From: Robertmurraya dakarensis | Lineage (GTDB): Bacteria > Bacillota > Bacilli > Bacillales > Cytobacillaceae | Length of the DNA stretch: 64,000 bases | Direction: 5' to 3' | NCBI RefSeq assembly: GCF_900156875.1 | Contig: NZ_LT707409.1 | Span: forward strand, 1,744,898 to 1,808,897 | In this document: positions 17,885 through 27,145 of the stretch, in pieces | How the letters are laid out: every line of letters begins with the position of its first letter | Position numbering within the stretch: position 1 is the first letter of the stretch | Translations under genes and position numbers: made by a program | The notes under the pieces: generated by a model | Databases searched by the model: none | The model's input: only the letters and a program-made list of their open reading frames with translations | What the model was told of the DNA's origin: nothing

Positions 17885-18403
17885 CTACCCAAGAATGGTT
17901 TTTAGCTGTTTTCTGACACGATAAAAGTTTGTTTTAACTGTTCCTTGCTTTAGATCAAGCTGCTGGGCAATTTCTTTTTCCTGTAATCCATTCATTTTCA
18001 AAAGAAATACATTTCTTTTATCAATTGACAACCCTTCGATGAAGCGGAGAACTTCCTCTTGTAGAAAGGTTAGCTCTACTTCTTTTTCAACATTACGAGT
18101 AGATTGTAACGTCGAGTTATGACTTTCATCTAGAATCGTATTTTCAAAAAATACTTCATTGTTCCGCTTCTCTTTTCTTATATAATCAATCGCTGTCCGA
18201 GTTGCGATCCGAGCCAGCCACGGCCCCATTTTATCCACATCCTGTATGGTATCCATTTTCTTATAAGCTTTCACAAATGTATCTTGTACAACATCTTCCG
18301 CTTTGTGATAGTCCTTTGTTATACCATAGGCTGCCTGAAACAATCGCCCACTGTACTTCGAACATATTTCATTCATATCTACACGAGAATGTAAGTCGGT
18401 CAA
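17885..18403 (-). CDS. ECF-type RNA polymerase sigma factor
   Basis: A 172-residue sigma-70 family protein of the extracytoplasmic-function class. Region 2 is at the N-terminus (YGITKDYHKAEDVVQDTFVKAYKK, then WLARIATRTAIDYIRKEKR) and region 4 is at the C-terminus with the helix-turn-helix KEIAQQLDLKQGTVKTNFYRVRKQL. The TTG at 18403 has AGGAGG 6 bases upstream; the ATG at 18409 would abut the ribosome binding site. No anti-sigma gene is adjacent, which is unusual for this class. The gene is between an ABC transporter operon and a nitroreductase gene on the same strand, with only 39 bases to the permease gene, so it might be transcribed together with the Ytr-like operon. Confidence 0.85.
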   Translation of the reverse strand: MTDLHSRVDMNEICSKYSGRLFQAAYGITKDYHKAEDVVQDTFVKAYKKMDTIQDVDKMGPWLARIATRTAIDYIRKEKRNNEVFFENTILDESHNSTLQSTRNVEKEVELTFLQEEVLRFIEGLSIDKRNVFLLKMNGLQEKEIAQQLDLKQGTVKTNFYRVRKQLKTILG

Positions 18404-18442
18404 TTCCATCCTCCTCTCCCTCGATTAACGCTTTTATCTCAC

Positions 18443-20419
18443 CTATTGAAAATATTCCTTCAAAACCCCAGGTGCCACGTCATCAGCCAGCCCTGAAATA
18501 ACCGGATACTTTGCCTCCTCAAAAAAGAATCCAACCAAGTAATCTGGCTTTGTTTCATCGTAAATGTAATACTCTGTTGACTGTTCCATCATTGCTTTTA
18601 ACTCATCTTTATCTGAAATTTTAATGACTTTTGGACTTTGTTTCATTTTTTCATAAAGTGCTTCATTAGAAATCGCCATACGATCACGATTATTAATCTC
18701 CAAATCACTTGCTCTGACTACTAACGCATGTGCAATATCGTTCACACTAACCTTGGCTTTTTCTGCAAGTCCCCGTTCTTCAAGCCATTTTTCAAATTTT
18801 TGATAAGATGGTCTATACGGTAAATCAACTGTGTAGTCCTTATTTTTAATAGATATATTAATATAAGATTGAAATCCTTTTTCGTTGTACATCTCATCAT
18901 ACGTGGAAGTGTAAATTTCCTCTTTTAGAATTGAAATAGCCTCCGCTATTTCCTCTTTATTGGCAATGACTGCATTACGATTGACAGGTCCTGATGGATG
19001 GATATTCATTATTCCAACATCCTCCATGTCTATCTTAAAAATTCTGTTCGATGCTTCCTTATATTCAGCAGATTCATGGATTGGCTGATAATATTGTCGG
19101 AAGTTATCTTTATTAATGGAATATTCACGTACTAGCTTTCGGCCATTTTCTAATTCATAGACGAAAAATGCCGTCTCAGAATTCAAAGTCTGCTCAGGTT
19201 TTTCTTGAATGATTTGCTGATGCAAGCCATGAATGAGCTCAATATTCTCCTCTTCTTCCAAGTAAAAAGGTTGCTCTTCAAAATCCCCCATATATAAATA
19301 AGGATTATCGCTTAGATGGACTCTTTTAACATCTTCCATTTCAGGTACGCGATCTTCAAAACCCAATAAGTCAAACTGCACTATTACTACAAGTACGACC
19401 AGACCGGCAGCATAATAGAAATACTTTAATAGATTACTAAATACACGCCATGTTTTTTGGATTACCATCTCCGCTGTCATATAACCGACAAATGAACCGA
19501 ACACATATCCAAATATGATCCAAATCGTTGAATCTGCTTGCACTTCCCCAAAGTAGAACGCTGCAAACAACGCTCCGCAAATGGTTGTTCCTAATCTAAA
19601 GACTGGCTTAAGAATTGGAAACACCAAAGCTTGTGAAGCAGCTTCCACTTTTCTTTTTTTGTACAGATAAAGCGCTAAAAGATACAATACGATAGAAATG
19701 ATGCCATATATCAAAATGATATGGGCACTGATGGTCCCACGGTTAAGCTGCTCTAAAATAACCAGCGGTGAATAATACATGATTCCATCATTTAAATAAT
19801 AGTCGTCAGGAAATCCATATAGGAAAAATTGTAGATTATATGTACATAGCACAATTAGCCCTACTGGAAGCAAAAGGAAGATGTAACTTAACACTCCGTG
19901 GACAATCGACAGTCCGGTAATCATCCCAATAAAAACAGCAGCCATATACACAATAATATTGAGAATAACAGTCACACCAGCCCAATAAAAAATATCTCTT
20001 AGTTCAAAATACAGTTCAAGATCCCATACTTGATACTGAATGAGTAAGATAATCATCGTTAAAAAGATTGGAATAATTAAGAAGAAAAGCCCCCATAACG
20101 TAAACTGGTGAAAAATTCTTTCTCTTTTGATTGGCAGACTATGAAATAAATCTGAGCTTTGTTTCACCTGTAAAAAGCGAAATAAAAACACTGCCAAAAG
20201 AACTGGTATAGCAATTAGTGCTATTATTTGGAGTTCATAGTTGTAGCCAAATAAAGTCTCTACTTCCCATAATTGCCGGTATTTGTTCGTTTCCGTCATT
20301 AATAGATGAAGCGGGAGTGCAAATACTAAACCTAAAAAGTAAATAATTGATACCCATCCAACCGTTCTATTAATCTGTTTAAACAGCTCCCTATTAATCA
20401 AGGATATTTTTGATTGCAT
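18443..20419 (-). CDS. ABC transporter permease with large extracellular C-terminal half
   Basis: A 658-residue integral membrane protein with about eight hydrophobic segments in residues 15-365, then a hydrophilic domain of about 290 residues to the end. This layout matches the permeases of GntR-linked (YtrA-type) antibiotic- or envelope-stress ABC systems, often annotated DUF6449. The ATG at 20419 is preferred, with GGAGG 9 bases upstream, and still overlaps the ATPase gene by 26 bases, indicating translational coupling. The substrate is unknown. It is the third gene of the gntR-ATPase-permease operon. Confidence 0.8.
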   Translation of the reverse strand: MQSKISLINRELFKQINRTVGWVSIIYFLGLVFALPLHLLMTETNKYRQLWEVETLFGYNYELQIIALIAIPVLLAVFLFRFLQVKQSSDLFHSLPIKRERIFHQFTLWGLFFLIIPIFLTMIILLIQYQVWDLELYFELRDIFYWAGVTVILNIIVYMAAVFIGMITGLSIVHGVLSYIFLLLPVGLIVLCTYNLQFFLYGFPDDYYLNDGIMYYSPLVILEQLNRGTISAHIILIYGIISIVLYLLALYLYKKRKVEAASQALVFPILKPVFRLGTTICGALFAAFYFGEVQADSTIWIIFGYVFGSFVGYMTAEMVIQKTWRVFSNLLKYFYYAAGLVVLVVIVQFDLLGFEDRVPEMEDVKRVHLSDNPYLYMGDFEEQPFYLEEEENIELIHGLHQQIIQEKPEQTLNSETAFFVYELENGRKLVREYSINKDNFRQYYQPIHESAEYKEASNRIFKIDMEDVGIMNIHPSGPVNRNAVIANKEEIAEAISILKEEIYTSTYDEMYNEKGFQSYINISIKNKDYTVDLPYRPSYQKFEKWLEERGLAEKAKVSVNDIAHALVVRASDLEINNRDRMAISNEALYEKMKQSPKVIKISDKDELKAMMEQSTEYYIYDETKPDYLVGFFFEEAKYPVISGLADDVAPGVLKEYFQ

Positions 20420-21293
20420 AACCAACATCCTCCATTTCATAAATAAATATTTCCTCTAATGTGAGTGGCAGGATATCTAGAAGGATAGGCTTAAATTCGT
20501 TCACTTTTGAAAGGATCTTATCGCTATCTCCTCTGACAATCGAAATGAGGACACTTCCTCGTTCCTCTTGATGCAAAACCCTTACCCCATTGAATACTCC
20601 ATCGGGGACACCATTCTTAAAAGCTATTTGAATCTTATGTGTATCGGATTTAAGATCATCAAGATCCTTTTCCATCAGCATCTTTCCTTTATGTAGTATC
20701 CCTACGGAGTCACAAATATCTTCGACTTCGCGAAGATTGTGGGAAGAAATCAGAACAGTCATTTCTCTCTCAGCCACATCATCAATAATCAGGCTCTTAA
20801 TATTCTTTCTAACAACAGGATCGAGACCATCCATGGGTTCATCTAGTATTAAAAGATCCGGCATTGTTGACAGAGCTAGGATAAAAGCAGCTTGTCTTTG
20901 CAGCCCCTTCGAATATTTATGAAGTTTCTTTTTTGGGTCGATCTCAAATGATTTAATTAATTGTTGAAATCTATTTTCGTTCCAGTTTTGATAGACACTT
21001 TTATAGAATTGGCCCATATGCGTAATCGTATATTGTGAGAAGAAAAATGGATGATCTGGTATAAAAAAGAGACTGCTTTTAATTTTCTTTTGTTCATAGA
21101 CAGGCTCCCCGTCAACGGTTACTGTTCCTTTATCCTGTGTATAAATACCCGATAATAGCTTCAATAAAGTGGTCTTACCAGCACCATTCGAACCTAATAA
21201 ACCGTAAATAGAACCCTTATTAATCGTAATACTTACATTTTCTACTGCTTCCGCATCTTCAAACTTTTTACTTACTTGCTCAAATTTGATCAT
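20394..21293 (-). CDS. ABC transporter ATP-binding protein (Ytr-type)
   Basis: A 299-residue ABC ATPase with Walker A GSNGAGKTT, a signature region YSKGLQRQAAF (a degenerate LSGGQ), Walker B LLILDEPMDGLD and the switch histidine in SSHNL. It should power the permease encoded just downstream, whose reading frame it overlaps. The first 14 bases overlap the end of the gntR gene, so the three proteins are co-translated. Related systems in B. subtilis (YtrBCDEF, YhcG) respond to cell-wall antibiotics, but the target here is not shown by sequence. Confidence 0.9.
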   Translation of the reverse strand: MIKFEQVSKKFEDAEAVENVSITINKGSIYGLLGSNGAGKTTLLKLLSGIYTQDKGTVTVDGEPVYEQKKIKSSLFFIPDHPFFFSQYTITHMGQFYKSVYQNWNENRFQQLIKSFEIDPKKKLHKYSKGLQRQAAFILALSTMPDLLILDEPMDGLDPVVRKNIKSLIIDDVAEREMTVLISSHNLREVEDICDSVGILHKGKMLMEKDLDDLKSDTHKIQIAFKNGVPDGVFNGVRVLHQEERGSVLISIVRGDSDKILSKVNEFKPILLDILPLTLEEIFIYEMEDVGYAIKNILD

Positions 21294-21675
21294 CTATTTG
21301 TTCCCCCCCAATCCCTGCTTCGACTTCTCTAACCATAAAAACAATTTCTTCAGCTGTAATTCCCAAGTAGATGGCTTCAGACAATAATTTTAGTAAGTCA
21401 TTTTTCATTTTCATGATTTTTTCATCGTTTTGTTTAGGTCCCGTTGGACTTACAAAACTTCCCTTTCCTTTAATTGAATAAATATAACCTTGGGATTCTA
21501 GTTCACGATACGCTTTTTGGATCGTGTTCGGATTAATTGTTAAATCTTTAGCCATAATCCTTACAGAAGGCAGCTGTTCATCCGCTATAAAAACTTCATT
21601 GATAATAAGTTCCTTCATTTTATCTACCAACTGTTCATAAATTGGTTTTCTGCTACGTATATCAAGTTCGAACAT
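21280..21675 (-). CDS. GntR-family repressor, YtrA subfamily
   Basis: A 131-residue one-component regulator. The N-terminal winged helix-turn-helix reads RKPIYEQLVDKMKELI then LPSVRIMAKDLTINPNTIQKAYRELESQGYIY, the GntR signature; the C-terminal region is only about 50 residues, as in the YtrA subfamily, and lacks a large ligand domain. The ATG at 21675 follows GGAGG by 6 bases; the longer frame to 21711 would read through the probable operator and ribosome binding site. It most likely represses its own operon with the ABC transporter. Confidence 0.9.
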   Translation of the reverse strand: MFELDIRSRKPIYEQLVDKMKELIINEVFIADEQLPSVRIMAKDLTINPNTIQKAYRELESQGYIYSIKGKGSFVSPTGPKQNDEKIMKMKNDLLKLLSEAIYLGITAEEIVFMVREVEAGIGGEQIDDQI

Positions 21676-21690
21676 AACAACCCTCCTACT

Positions 21691-21731
21691 CTGTATTAAC
21701 TGTACTATCATTCGTAATACACTTAATACAG
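21691..21731 (-). promoter_or_regulatory. Candidate operator of the YtrA-like repressor
   Basis: CTGTATTA (21691-21698) and TAATACAG (21724-21731) form a perfect inverted repeat spaced by 25 bases, with a further GTAATACAC half-site between them. It lies immediately upstream of the repressor's ribosome binding site. YtrA-type GntR proteins autoregulate through such TGTA...TACA sites; that this is the operator is inference. Confidence 0.5.
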
Positions 21732-21797
21732 TTGTTATTATATTCTATCTCACAAAAAATGAGAAGTAGTTTTCTGAAAAATTTTCCAAAAAAAAAA

Positions 21798-21826
21798 AAA
21801 CGAACAGTCCTTAAAACTGTTCGTTT
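21798..21826 (-). terminator. Intrinsic terminator of the downstream membrane-protein gene
   Basis: An 11-bp stem AAACGAACAGT/ACTGTTCGTTT with a 7-base loop. Thirteen consecutive A on the plus strand (21788-21800) provide a long U tract on the minus strand. It ends the transcript of the gene at 21857-23269 before the gntR promoter. Confidence 0.88.
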
Positions 21827-21856
21827 GACTATAAGCGGCTCTACAACTAACATTCC

Positions 21857-23269
21857 TTATAAAAAATACACCATTAATTGCACATAGAGTTGTACCATAA
21901 AGTAAATGACAAGAGCATACTTCCAATTGAATTGGATTCCATTCTTAAAGCCATTCAATCCATTAGCACTGCTTAGCACAATTAACGGCATAATCATTGG
22001 AGACAAAAGAATGGAAATCGTGCTTCCGGAGGTAACCGCAAGGACAACTAGTTCAGGAGGATACGGCAGGTTAAGATTTGCTAAGATTCCCCCTACCAAT
22101 ACTAGTACTGTTAATGGACCAAGACCAAAAAATCCTAGGACAATAACCATGAACGGCAATAAATATAAGACATTGAGAAACGGGAGTAAGGATTGAAGAC
22201 TATTAATACCGTTAATAACGATTTCCGCAAAGTCTGTTTGTTTTAAAGAATAAATCACCATTCCAGCTCCAAGCATTACACTAAGTTGAAATGACTCTTG
22301 GATAAGATCCTTATGTATATGTTTTTTTGCATTATGTACAAGCTTCCAAATTTTCTTTTTTACAACATAGAAAGAAAGAGTCCAGACTACGATAACCAAT
22401 GGTATTAGCAGCATAAGCTCGATCCCTAAAATAGCATTTAGCAGAAATATTGCACCAAATAACGAAATAAATAGAATAATAAACTCTATAACAAGACGCT
22501 TTATTTGTTGTTTACTAACAAGATGTCCGAGCATTTCCTCAATTTCAGACCGCAAGCTCGCGGTTAAATCAACACCATAGCGTTTTTCTTCAAAATGAGA
22601 AAAGATGAGTGCTGCGACCACACCAAAAACAGCCACTCCAAAACCTTGAAGTATCGTAATCCAAAGGGAGGCCCCCATCACCTCGATCACAAATATAAAA
22701 CTTGGGATCGTGACAACCCATATTACGGAAAGGGAAAATCCTCGTAAAATGGCCGTCCCCTTGAACCTTTCCCAAACCTCTCCCTTCTCATTCTTTAAAA
22801 TCATATTGACAAATTGGTACATGACCGGGATGGAACCAAACATCAAGAAATAGGCGATGATTTGCGTAAAAGACACCATTCCAAAATACATTTTTCGGCT
22901 TGTATCGAGCATCTTATGCGCAAAGCTCATAATTGCTTCAATATAAGTTTCTTCTCTTAATACCCAGCTGACGATTGGAACAATAACTAAGAGCCCAATA
23001 ATTTGCCGCATTTGAAGCAATGCGTTCAGAAAGCCCTCTAATATAGGAGAACCTGAGAATATAAGAATAAAAGAGCCAATCAAGAACAAGAAAAAGGGAA
23101 GCTTAAAACGTTTAAACGGGAAGGTAAAAAATGCGAATAAAAAAAGAAACAAACCACTGATTGATAAGATTAATAGCAAGAAACTATTCTCATAAAAATA
23201 TGTGATAAAGTGCAGGATTGAATAAATGAAAATACTCGCCCGCAGTCCCCATGAAGTAATCTTCTTCAT
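21857..23269 (-). CDS. Polytopic membrane protein, putative transporter
   Basis: A very hydrophobic 470-residue protein with about 11-12 predicted membrane segments and a charged central cytoplasmic stretch (around residues 225-255). The pattern of the two halves, and conserved-looking glycine/proline-rich hydrophobic segments late in the protein (VLGFFGLGPLTVLVLVGGI, SGSTISILLSPMIMP), resemble members of the ion-transporter/TRAP-like superfamily, but I cannot name the family with confidence. AGGG lies about 10 bases before the ATG. It is transcribed alone, with a strong terminator, and is divergent from a KinB-like kinase gene. Confidence 0.7.
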   Translation of the reverse strand: MKKITSWGLRASIFIYSILHFITYFYENSFLLLILSISGLFLFLFAFFTFPFKRFKLPFFLFLIGSFILIFSGSPILEGFLNALLQMRQIIGLLVIVPIVSWVLREETYIEAIMSFAHKMLDTSRKMYFGMVSFTQIIAYFLMFGSIPVMYQFVNMILKNEKGEVWERFKGTAILRGFSLSVIWVVTIPSFIFVIEVMGASLWITILQGFGVAVFGVVAALIFSHFEEKRYGVDLTASLRSEIEEMLGHLVSKQQIKRLVIEFIILFISLFGAIFLLNAILGIELMLLIPLVIVVWTLSFYVVKKKIWKLVHNAKKHIHKDLIQESFQLSVMLGAGMVIYSLKQTDFAEIVINGINSLQSLLPFLNVLYLLPFMVIVLGFFGLGPLTVLVLVGGILANLNLPYPPELVVLAVTSGSTISILLSPMIMPLIVLSSANGLNGFKNGIQFNWKYALVIYFMVQLYVQLMVYFL

Positions 23270-23515
23270 ATAAGTAATCCCTCAAATCTTTTTACGTAAA
23301 AAAGGAAAGGAAATGATCCCCCTCTCCTTGTTAGAAAATGTTAATGTACATTAATTTTACCATATCTATGGAAACGGTGACATAGGTCGCAGCACCTTGC
23401 GAAGAAATTTGAACATTAACGATCTAATTATGAGATATATCACAGAAAACATTATTGACAATTTGTATAATTATTTATGAAATGTTTGTGAACGTTCTTG
23501 CTTGGAGGTGTGCCT

Positions 23516-24769
23516 ATGTCTTTCGCATTCGAAAGACTTCTGGTGAATGTCTTATTTTTGCTGCTGCCTATCTTTATTTACCAGATTTTTTTGCTCGACA
23601 AGGATAAAGTCAGATCAGATTTTAAAAACCCTTTATTTGCGATTTTAATGTCTTTATCTATTATTCTATGTATGAGTTATCCAATTGAATTCTTCCCTGG
23701 TTTCATGTTTGACCTTCGCCAAGTTCCGTTTATTATTGGGGCACTATATGGCGGTTATCGATTTGGAGCATGGCTTTTAATTACGATCCTTGGCTACAGG
23801 CTGCTAATTGGGGGAGACGACGTTTATGTGAACTTTTTGGTTGTCACATTAGTTGCGATTATTGTTCCAATTTTATCGAAAACATACATGAAATTAAATC
23901 TAGATAAAAAGATCGTGTTTTCCATTTCAATCGCAGTTACTACAGCACTTTTAACCATCTTTTTATCGCATTATATATCAGATATGCCATTTGCATATTC
24001 TTCTATCTCATTAAATTACTTTATGATTCAAGGTTTATCCATGTGGCTTCTAGTCTACCTCATGGAAACGATGAAAAATAATCATCAAATGCGAAAGGAA
24101 TTGGCAAAAGCAGAAAAAATGAGTGTGATTAGTCAACTCTCTGCAAGTATATCACATGAATTAAAAAATCCAATCACGATTACCCAGGGATTTGTGGAAG
24201 CATTAGAGGATGAAAATTCTCAGGAAAGAAGAAAAGAATATGTAGGTTATGCATTAGATGAACTGCAGCGAGCCCAAAACATTATCTATGAATTTCTGGC
24301 ACTCACCAAACCTGACCTGAACACGATGAATATCATTAATATTTCTCAAGAGCTTGCATATGTTGTAAATTTAATGAAGCCCTATGCGAAAGCAAATTCC
24401 GTAAAAATAAAAATGGAACCACTCGCAGAAGACTGTAAGATCGTGGGCGACCATCAAAAAATCCGCCAATGCTTTATTAACATTGTTAAAAATTCAATCG
24501 AAGCAATGGAAAACGGCGGAGAACTTCATCTCCGGTCAACGGTGAACAGTAATAAAGTGTATATTGATATCATTGATAATGGAGTTGGAATGACCCCTAA
24601 AGAAATTAGTCAACTCGGCACCCCTTACTACTCCACGAAAGAACAAGGAACAGGGCTTGGAATGATGATTGTTTTTAACGTCATTAAGAAAATGAAAGGG
24701 GATATTAAAATTCAAAGTCAAAAAGGCAAAGGAACACAATTTACGATTATGTTCCCGTTGTCATCATGA
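23516..24769 (+). CDS. KinB-like membrane sensor histidine kinase
   Basis: A 417-residue kinase without an adjacent response regulator. Residues 1-185 hold about six membrane segments with the 5TM-5TMR_LYT signature (DLRQVPFIIGALYGGYRFG). The dimerisation/phosphoacceptor motif is SASISHELKNPITITQGFVEAL, followed by the N box (CFINIVKNSIEAM), G1 (DIIDNGVGM) and G2 (GTGLGMMIVFNVI). The order, length and wording around EKMSVISQLSASISHE resemble B. subtilis KinB, which feeds the sporulation phosphorelay through Spo0F. A role as a phosphorelay input is therefore likely but not proven. The ATG at 23516 has GGAGGTG 5 bases upstream. A possible TTGACA lies at 23455-23460. Confidence 0.85.
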   Translation: MSFAFERLLVNVLFLLLPIFIYQIFLLDKDKVRSDFKNPLFAILMSLSIILCMSYPIEFFPGFMFDLRQVPFIIGALYGGYRFGAWLLITILGYRLLIGGDDVYVNFLVVTLVAIIVPILSKTYMKLNLDKKIVFSISIAVTTALLTIFLSHYISDMPFAYSSISLNYFMIQGLSMWLLVYLMETMKNNHQMRKELAKAEKMSVISQLSASISHELKNPITITQGFVEALEDENSQERRKEYVGYALDELQRAQNIIYEFLALTKPDLNTMNIINISQELAYVVNLMKPYAKANSVKIKMEPLAEDCKIVGDHQKIRQCFINIVKNSIEAMENGGELHLRSTVNSNKVYIDIIDNGVGMTPKEISQLGTPYYSTKEQGTGLGMMIVFNVIKKMKGDIKIQSQKGKGTQFTIMFPLSS

Positions 24770-24791
24770 CATTATTTAAGGTATCCATACT

Positions 24792-24842
24792 AAAAAACGC
24801 CTTCTATTTTCTATTTAATCCAGAAAAAGGACGGTGTTTTTT
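24792..24842 (+). terminator. Terminator after the histidine kinase gene
   Basis: A 10-bp stem AAAAAACGCC/GGTGTTTTTT with one G-U pair (arms 24792-24801 and 24833-24842) and a continuing T run. Confidence 0.7.
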
Positions 24843-25027
24843 TTATTTCTTTGAAAACCAAATTATTAATTAGTATGCTTTTTGTTCATTTCTAAAAAAA
24901 GGTAAATCTTTCCTATACATCTCACATATATATAGTATTAAAACATAAATAACTCAGCTCTATTTACACTAATGCCCCCTATCCCACTATCACTTTCCCT
25001 ATAAATTTTATTAAAGGAGAGATGTGT

Positions 25028-25369
25028 ATGAAAGATCCACTGAATTTTCGAGAGTTCTATCAGAAAGCCCCCATATTAATTAAAAGAAATGATCTGTTAG
25101 CCATTCAGAAAGAAGCAAAATACGCCAAGATTTTTCGTCAGTTCACCCATTGGTTAATCGGTGTAGAGGGTAGGTTCGGAGGTACAAGTAAATTTCAATG
25201 GAGAGTCGTAATTTTTCCTTCATATGAAAGCGGAGAGTTCAATTGTAAGTTCCCCTTCTTTAAAACCCCTTTTCTTTCTTCATTCGATGAGGCTTTAGAG
25301 CTTTTAAGAAAAATCGAGTTAAAAGCCAAGAAAGACGAACTAATGAAGGTCACCCAACACTCATTCTGA
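25028..25369 (+). CDS. Hypothetical protein
   Basis: A 113-residue soluble protein I do not recognise. It starts MKDPLNFREFYQKAPILIKRNDLL. The ATG at 25028 is preferred over 25022 because AAAGGAGAG lies 6 bases before it. The sequence is basic and aromatic-rich with GRFGGTSKFQWRVVIFPSYESG in the middle, and the last 30 residues look like an amphipathic helix (FDEALELLRKIELKAKKDEL). There is no signal peptide, membrane segment or cysteine pair. It stands alone with a terminator overlapping its stop codon. Confidence 0.6.
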   Translation: MKDPLNFREFYQKAPILIKRNDLLAIQKEAKYAKIFRQFTHWLIGVEGRFGGTSKFQWRVVIFPSYESGEFNCKFPFFKTPFLSSFDEALELLRKIELKAKKDELMKVTQHSF

Positions 25370-25392
25370 AATTGAGATGCATTCTCAGTTTC
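25368..25392 (+). terminator. Terminator overlapping the stop codon of the hypothetical gene
   Basis: A 10-bp stem GAAATTGAGA/TCTCAGTTTC with one G-U pair and a 5-base loop, followed by CCTTTT. Confidence 0.6.
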
Positions 25393-25510
25393 CCTTTTAA
25401 AATCATATGTGAAAAAAGTACATATCTAAAATTCCTTACGTCAACGGTTAACATCTTTACTTTCCTCTCATAATCCTTTATCTAAACAAGCTCCTTTAAC
25501 CAAATAAAAA

Positions 25511-25537
25511 AGGACTACCTATATTATAGTTAGCCCT
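25511..25537 (-). terminator. Terminator of the fixABCX operon
   Basis: Read on the minus strand, a stem of GGGCTA...TAGTCC (with a wobble) plus an inner CTAT/ATAG is followed by TTTTTT. It lies 17 bases after the fixX stop. Confidence 0.65.
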
Positions 25538-25553
25538 CAATATTTTTAACGAA

Positions 25554-25850
25554 TTATCCTAACCGAAATACAATTCCGTGGCCGCCCTTCGGATATTCCC
25601 ATTTAATGTTTTGATGCGGACAGCCAATCCGGCAGCTCCCACACTCATGACAGCCTTCATATCCGACATGCATTCTAATATCTTCCCATTTATAGATTTC
25701 TGCGGGACAAAAGATCGTACAAATTTTATCAGGACATTTTGTTAAGCAAATGTCTTCATCTTTTACATGGAGATGAGATTTCGTATCTGCGTTAAAGCGA
25801 ACAAGGTACTGTTTTTCTTCGATAGACTGATGTTTCTTCTGTTCACTCAT
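25554..25850 (-). CDS. fixX: Ferredoxin-like protein FixX
   Basis: A 98-residue ferredoxin subunit of the FixABCX complex. The cysteine pattern near the C-terminus, CHECGSCRIGCP, is one C-x2-C-x2-C-x3-C cluster motif; the earlier CLTKCPDKICTIFCP supplies the remaining cysteines. It passes electrons to FixC. Its ATG overlaps the fixC stop codon, so translation is coupled. Length and order at the end of fixABCX are typical. Confidence 0.9.
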   Translation of the reverse strand: MSEQKKHQSIEEKQYLVRFNADTKSHLHVKDEDICLTKCPDKICTIFCPAEIYKWEDIRMHVGYEGCHECGSCRIGCPHQNIKWEYPKGGHGIVFRLG

Positions 25851-27145
25851 TATTTGATCACCTTCCAGGCCCGATAAAAATCACGAGCAATTTTCATTTT
25901 CTCTTTTGTAGAACCAATGTCACTCCATATCTTCTTTTGCTTTTCCCATTTTGAAGAACCATCCACGGTAAACATTTGACTAGCTGCTTTGTTCATCATC
26001 GGAATATACTGATCGAAATATTGAGGGAACTTATCAAAATGATGGGTGGAATCCTTATATTTTTTCATATCTTGACCGACAAACCCATTCAATAGCTTGA
26101 GTCGATATTCATCAAGCATTCTTTCAGAAAAATCTCCTGCCTCCTTTGCTTGAAGGATCGTTTCCGCTGCCAATCTTCCTGATGTCATCGCCAAATTTGA
26201 TCCTTCACGGTGAATAGCATTTACTAATTGAGAGGCATCTCCAATGACAATGACTCCGTCACCAACAATTTTTCCCATAGAGTTATAGCCGCCTTCAGGT
26301 ATCAAGTGCGCCAAATACTCTTGAGGTTCACTTCCTTGAATATAAGGGCGGATCATCGGATGGTTTTTTACATATTCAAGCAAATCATATGGCCTGATTT
26401 TATGCTTAATTAATCCAGAAAGAAGTGTTCCCACCCCAATGCTCAATGTATCTTTGTTTGTATAAAGAAATCCTGTCCCAAGTATGCCTTTTGTGGCATC
26501 CCCGAATAACTCAATGGTACAGCCCTGGTTGTCTTCCAAATTAAAACGGTCTTCGATTACTTTTTTATCGAGCTTTAGAATCTCCATTGTCGCCAAGGCC
26601 ACTTCATCCGGTTTGTACTCTTTATGAAACCCGAGAGACTGTGCTAATAATGAGTTGACTCCATCCGCTAGAACTACAACATCCGCATACACATCACCAT
26701 TAGGACGATCCGTTCGTACACCGACCACTTTTCCATTCTCAACAATACACTCTAATACTACTGTTTCATTAATGAGGACTGCCCCTTGCTCCACAGCCTT
26801 CTCAGCAAACCATTGGTCAAACTTTGCCCTAAGCACTGTAAAGTTATTGTAAGGTTCCTTGCCCCACTCCATTCCCTTATAACCGAATGTTACGGCAGAT
26901 TCTTTATCCATCATCATAAATCTTTGTTCAACAATCGGGCGTTCCAATGGTGCTTCTTTATAAAACTCTGGGATTACGTCCTCCATCATTTTTCGATAGA
27001 GAACACCACCCATTACATTTTTCGATCCTGGATACTCCCCCCTTTCAAGAAGTAATACATTTGCTCCGCCCTTTGCTAAATCATATGCACAGGATATCCC
27101 TGCTGGACCTGCCCCAACAACAATCGCATCAAACTTCTCTGACAT
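25850..27145 (-). CDS. fixC: FixC, flavoprotein-quinone oxidoreductase
   Basis: A 431-residue FAD protein of the ETF-quinone oxidoreductase (geranylgeranyl reductase-like) family. The N-terminal FAD fold reads VVGAGPAGISCAYDLAKGGANVLLLERG, and the second FAD motif is GDGVIVIGDASQLVNAIHREGSNLAMTSG around residue 295. It accepts electrons from FixAB and delivers them to quinone, with FixX. It overlaps fixB by 17 bases and fixX by 1 base, as expected for a tight operon. Confidence 0.92.
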   Translation of the reverse strand: MSEKFDAIVVGAGPAGISCAYDLAKGGANVLLLERGEYPGSKNVMGGVLYRKMMEDVIPEFYKEAPLERPIVEQRFMMMDKESAVTFGYKGMEWGKEPYNNFTVLRAKFDQWFAEKAVEQGAVLINETVVLECIVENGKVVGVRTDRPNGDVYADVVVLADGVNSLLAQSLGFHKEYKPDEVALATMEILKLDKKVIEDRFNLEDNQGCTIELFGDATKGILGTGFLYTNKDTLSIGVGTLLSGLIKHKIRPYDLLEYVKNHPMIRPYIQGSEPQEYLAHLIPEGGYNSMGKIVGDGVIVIGDASQLVNAIHREGSNLAMTSGRLAAETILQAKEAGDFSERMLDEYRLKLLNGFVGQDMKKYKDSTHHFDKFPQYFDQYIPMMNKAASQMFTVDGSSKWEKQKKIWSDIGSTKEKMKIARDFYRAWKVIK

